Source: Nocardia sp. BMG111209 (GTDB lineage: Bacteria > Actinomycetota > Actinomycetes > Mycobacteriales > Mycobacteriaceae). Taken from it: a stretch of 64,000 bases of DNA. Location of the stretch: the NCBI RefSeq assembly GCF_000381925.1, contig NZ_KB907309.1, positions 372,001 through 436,000 of the forward strand, read 5' to 3'. This document shows positions 62,855 through 64,000 of this stretch, piece after piece (position 1 is the first letter of the stretch; each line of letters begins with the position of its first letter). The position numbers and the translations under genes were made by a program. The notes beneath the pieces were generated by a model. The model worked only from the letters and a program-made list of their open reading frames with translations. It was not told the DNA's origin and made no database searches.

Positions 62855-63514
62855 TCAGACGTCGAGCTCCTCCAGGCGCGCCGCGGCCCGCCAGCCGTAC
62901 CGCCGGAACTCGTCGGCCCACTCGGGCGTCGCCATGGCCTCCACGATGACCTCCAGCGCCTCCTGGAACCTGGTACGCAGATCCATCGGGCCGCCCTGGA
63001 CGTCGACGATGTAGCGCTGGCCCGCCAGGGCGGCGGACAGCGTGCGCGCGAACCGGTCCGGATCGGCGTCGGCGCGCAACTGTTTCTGTTCGATCGCCCG
63101 GACCGCCAGCAGGCGGGTGGCGCGGTCGACGATGCGCCCGCCGGCCGCCTTGGCGTCGCGATAGAACTCCGGCTCGATCACGAGCCGAAACTCGGCCTGG
63201 ATGACGATGTCGTTCTCCAGCCGCAGCGCCACCTCGTCGACCATCCCGTGCAGCACGTCCACCGGACCGAGATCGGTTCGGGCGAGCCAGCGTTCGGAGG
63301 TCGCGCGGTAGCGCTCGACCGCCGATTCCAGTACCGCGCGGGCGAGGTCCTCCTTGGAGTCGAAGTGGAAGTACATGGCGCCCTTGGTGGCGTGCGACCC
63401 TTCCAATATCCGGTTCAACGATGCCGCGGCGTAGCCGCTCTTCCCGAATTCAACGGCGGCGGACCTGATGATCGCCGCCCGTGTCCGGCGGGCCCGCTCT
63501 TGCTGCCGTGCCAT
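62855..63514 (-). CDS. TetR regulator of the gamma-butyrolactone receptor (ArpA/ScbR) type
   Basis: 219-aa regulator. ATG at 63514. The DNA-binding part RTRAAIIRSAAVEFGKSGYAAASLNRILEGSHATKGAMYFHFDSKEDLARAVLESA is close to ArpA/ScbR receptors (TKGALYFHF mark). The C-terminal ligand domain carries RYRATSERWLARTDLGPVDVLHGMVDEVALRLENDIVIQAEFRLVIEPEF, resembling the butyrolactone pocket in order. Such receptors repress divergent synthase or antibiotic genes until a small signal binds. Several inverted repeats lie in its upstream region. Confidence 0.88.
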   Translation of the reverse strand: MARQQERARRTRAAIIRSAAVEFGKSGYAAASLNRILEGSHATKGAMYFHFDSKEDLARAVLESAVERYRATSERWLARTDLGPVDVLHGMVDEVALRLENDIVIQAEFRLVIEPEFYRDAKAAGGRIVDRATRLLAVRAIEQKQLRADADPDRFARTLSAALAGQRYIVDVQGGPMDLRTRFQEALEVIVEAMATPEWADEFRRYGWRAAARLEELDV

Positions 63515-63633
63515 GCTCGAAACGCCTCCGAAGCTACTTGCCGCCGGTGTACTGCCAAGAGGGAACAGCCCCCGACGCGAAGTTATGAGATTTTCGAATA
63601 CTTCAACTCAGGCTATTGCCCGGTTTTACAAAC

Positions 63634-63646
63634 TTTCGGTACGAAA
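63634..63646. promoter_or_regulatory. Operator candidate 1 upstream of TetR gene
   Basis: TTTCG-GTA-CGAAA, perfect 5-bp arms, about 120 bases upstream of the regulator start. It lies in an AT-rich island and is a plausible autoregulatory site. Confidence 0.5.
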
Positions 63647-63651
63647 ACTTC

Positions 63652-63691
63652 CGGGAAAACAGTCCCGAGACCCGGTGGTACAGTTTTCCCG
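63652..63691. promoter_or_regulatory. Operator candidate 2: long inverted repeat
   Basis: CGGGAAAACAGT (63652-63663) and ACAGTTTTCCCG (63680-63691) are inverted with one mismatch, separated by 16 bp. The size is like receptor target elements of butyrolactone systems, but the sequence was not matched to a consensus. Confidence 0.5.
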
Positions 63692-63730
63692 CCCGGGTGC
63701 GCGGCAGGGGTGCACACCCGGGCATTTTCT
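63691..63730 (+). terminator. Plus-strand terminator in the regulator upstream region
   Basis: 9-bp stem GCCCGGGTG (63691-63699) and CACCCGGGC (63715-63723), then ATTTTCTTCG. It has the shape of an intrinsic terminator on the plus strand, but no plus-strand gene is seen before it. Confidence 0.55.
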
Positions 63731-64000
63731 TCGTCGTGGAACTGCCTCCTGTGACGTGGTCTTCGGAGCACCGCGATCGGCCTGACCGGTCGCGACACAT
63801 TCGGGCACATCAACCTTCGGCCGAATCCCATCCCCCCGGGCACTGCCGGAACCTACGGAATTCACCAAGCGGTCACCGTACCTCGAATCGTTGCGCCCTG
63901 TAAGTCATACCGGCAAGTCAGTTCGTGCAATAGCGGTTGTAGGACATATGCAAATGGGCAGCTATCGAATTGTGCGAGATCCGCTGTCGCGAATTCCCGA
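63731..64000. other. Right-edge region
   Basis: 270 bp with no supported gene apart from a possible start at 63948. It includes AT-rich stretches that could hold a divergent promoter. Confidence 0.4.
63948..64000 (+). CDS. Possible start of a plus-strand gene cut by the window
   Basis: An open frame from ATG 63948 (or ATG 63954) runs to the edge: MQMGSYRIVRDPLSRIP. AGGAC lies just upstream, which fits the ATG at 63954 better. Divergence from a butyrolactone-type receptor makes a signal-synthase or target gene possible, which is inference only. Confidence 0.25.
   Translation, partial: MQMGSYRIVRDPLSRIP

Overview
The window reads as a chromosome segment from a high-GC actinobacterium of the Corynebacteriales, most likely Nocardia or a close relative. 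The evidence is a PrrAB two-component pair, a SepH-type cell division protein, an RpfA-type resuscitation factor, a cluster of mycobactin/nocobactin-type siderophore genes with IdeR-like boxes, two WXG100-type proteins, and gene neighbourhoods that match from memory those of M. tuberculosis (ercc3/Rv0862c, rpfA, cspB, Rv0875c-0876c, the MarR/DUF2530 pair, the rRNA methylase-sepH-serC block, citA, gltA2, prrBA, and plsB2-plsC). No phage, insertion sequence, CRISPR array or rRNA was seen, so most of the window is core genome.

Layout. 0-8 kb: end of prrA, prrB, a secreted YhgE/Pip-like protein, FKBP isomerase, SpoU methylase with a small membrane protein, sepH and serC. 8-13 kb: a possible type VII secretion effector pair, a WXG100 protein with a degenerate metallopeptidase-like tail followed with a 4-base overlap by a large protein ending in a Cys/His papain-like domain. 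13-23 kb: polysaccharide deacetylase, two citrate synthases, pdxH, transporters, an Eis-like acetyltransferase, and MarR and TetR regulators. 23-32 kb: a sacsin-like GHKL ATPase in operon with a DUF3027 zinc protein that has a strongly repetitive acidic tail, a glutaminyl cyclase-like lipoprotein, an MFS protein with a 24-base repeat in its central loop, and a cold-shock protein. 32-35 kb: rpfA behind a perfect CRP-type site and a c-di-AMP (ydaO) riboswitch, then a gene-free stretch. 35-44 kb: Rv0862c-like protein, secreted proteins, M1 peptidase, LysE exporter, XPB helicase, and aroG preceded by an apparent aromatic leader peptide and attenuator. 44-49 kb: exporter, DapC-like aminotransferase, and an ECF41-type sigma factor beside its AhpD-like partner, which has a textbook ECF41 promoter. 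49-56 kb: MbtB-type NRPS, salicyl-AMP ligase and salicylate synthase with IdeR-like boxes. 56-64 kb: plsB, HAD-plsC fusion, polyprenol-phosphate mannose synthase, a tRNA-Glu/Asp/Phe operon, and a gamma-butyrolactone-receptor-like TetR gene with inverted repeats upstream.

How the genes work together. The siderophore genes form a compact iron-repressed unit: MbtI makes salicylate, MbtA activates it and loads it on the N-terminal carrier of the NRPS, and the NRPS adds and cyclises a Cys/Ser/Thr residue; the rest of the pathway must lie elsewhere. PlsB and PlsC catalyse successive acylations of glycerol-3-phosphate. The most striking regulatory sites are the aroG leader, the rpfA CRP/riboswitch combination, the ECF41 promoter, and the operator-rich region at the right edge. 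Coordinates, motifs and hairpins were read by eye; family assignments rest on recalled motifs, not on searches.
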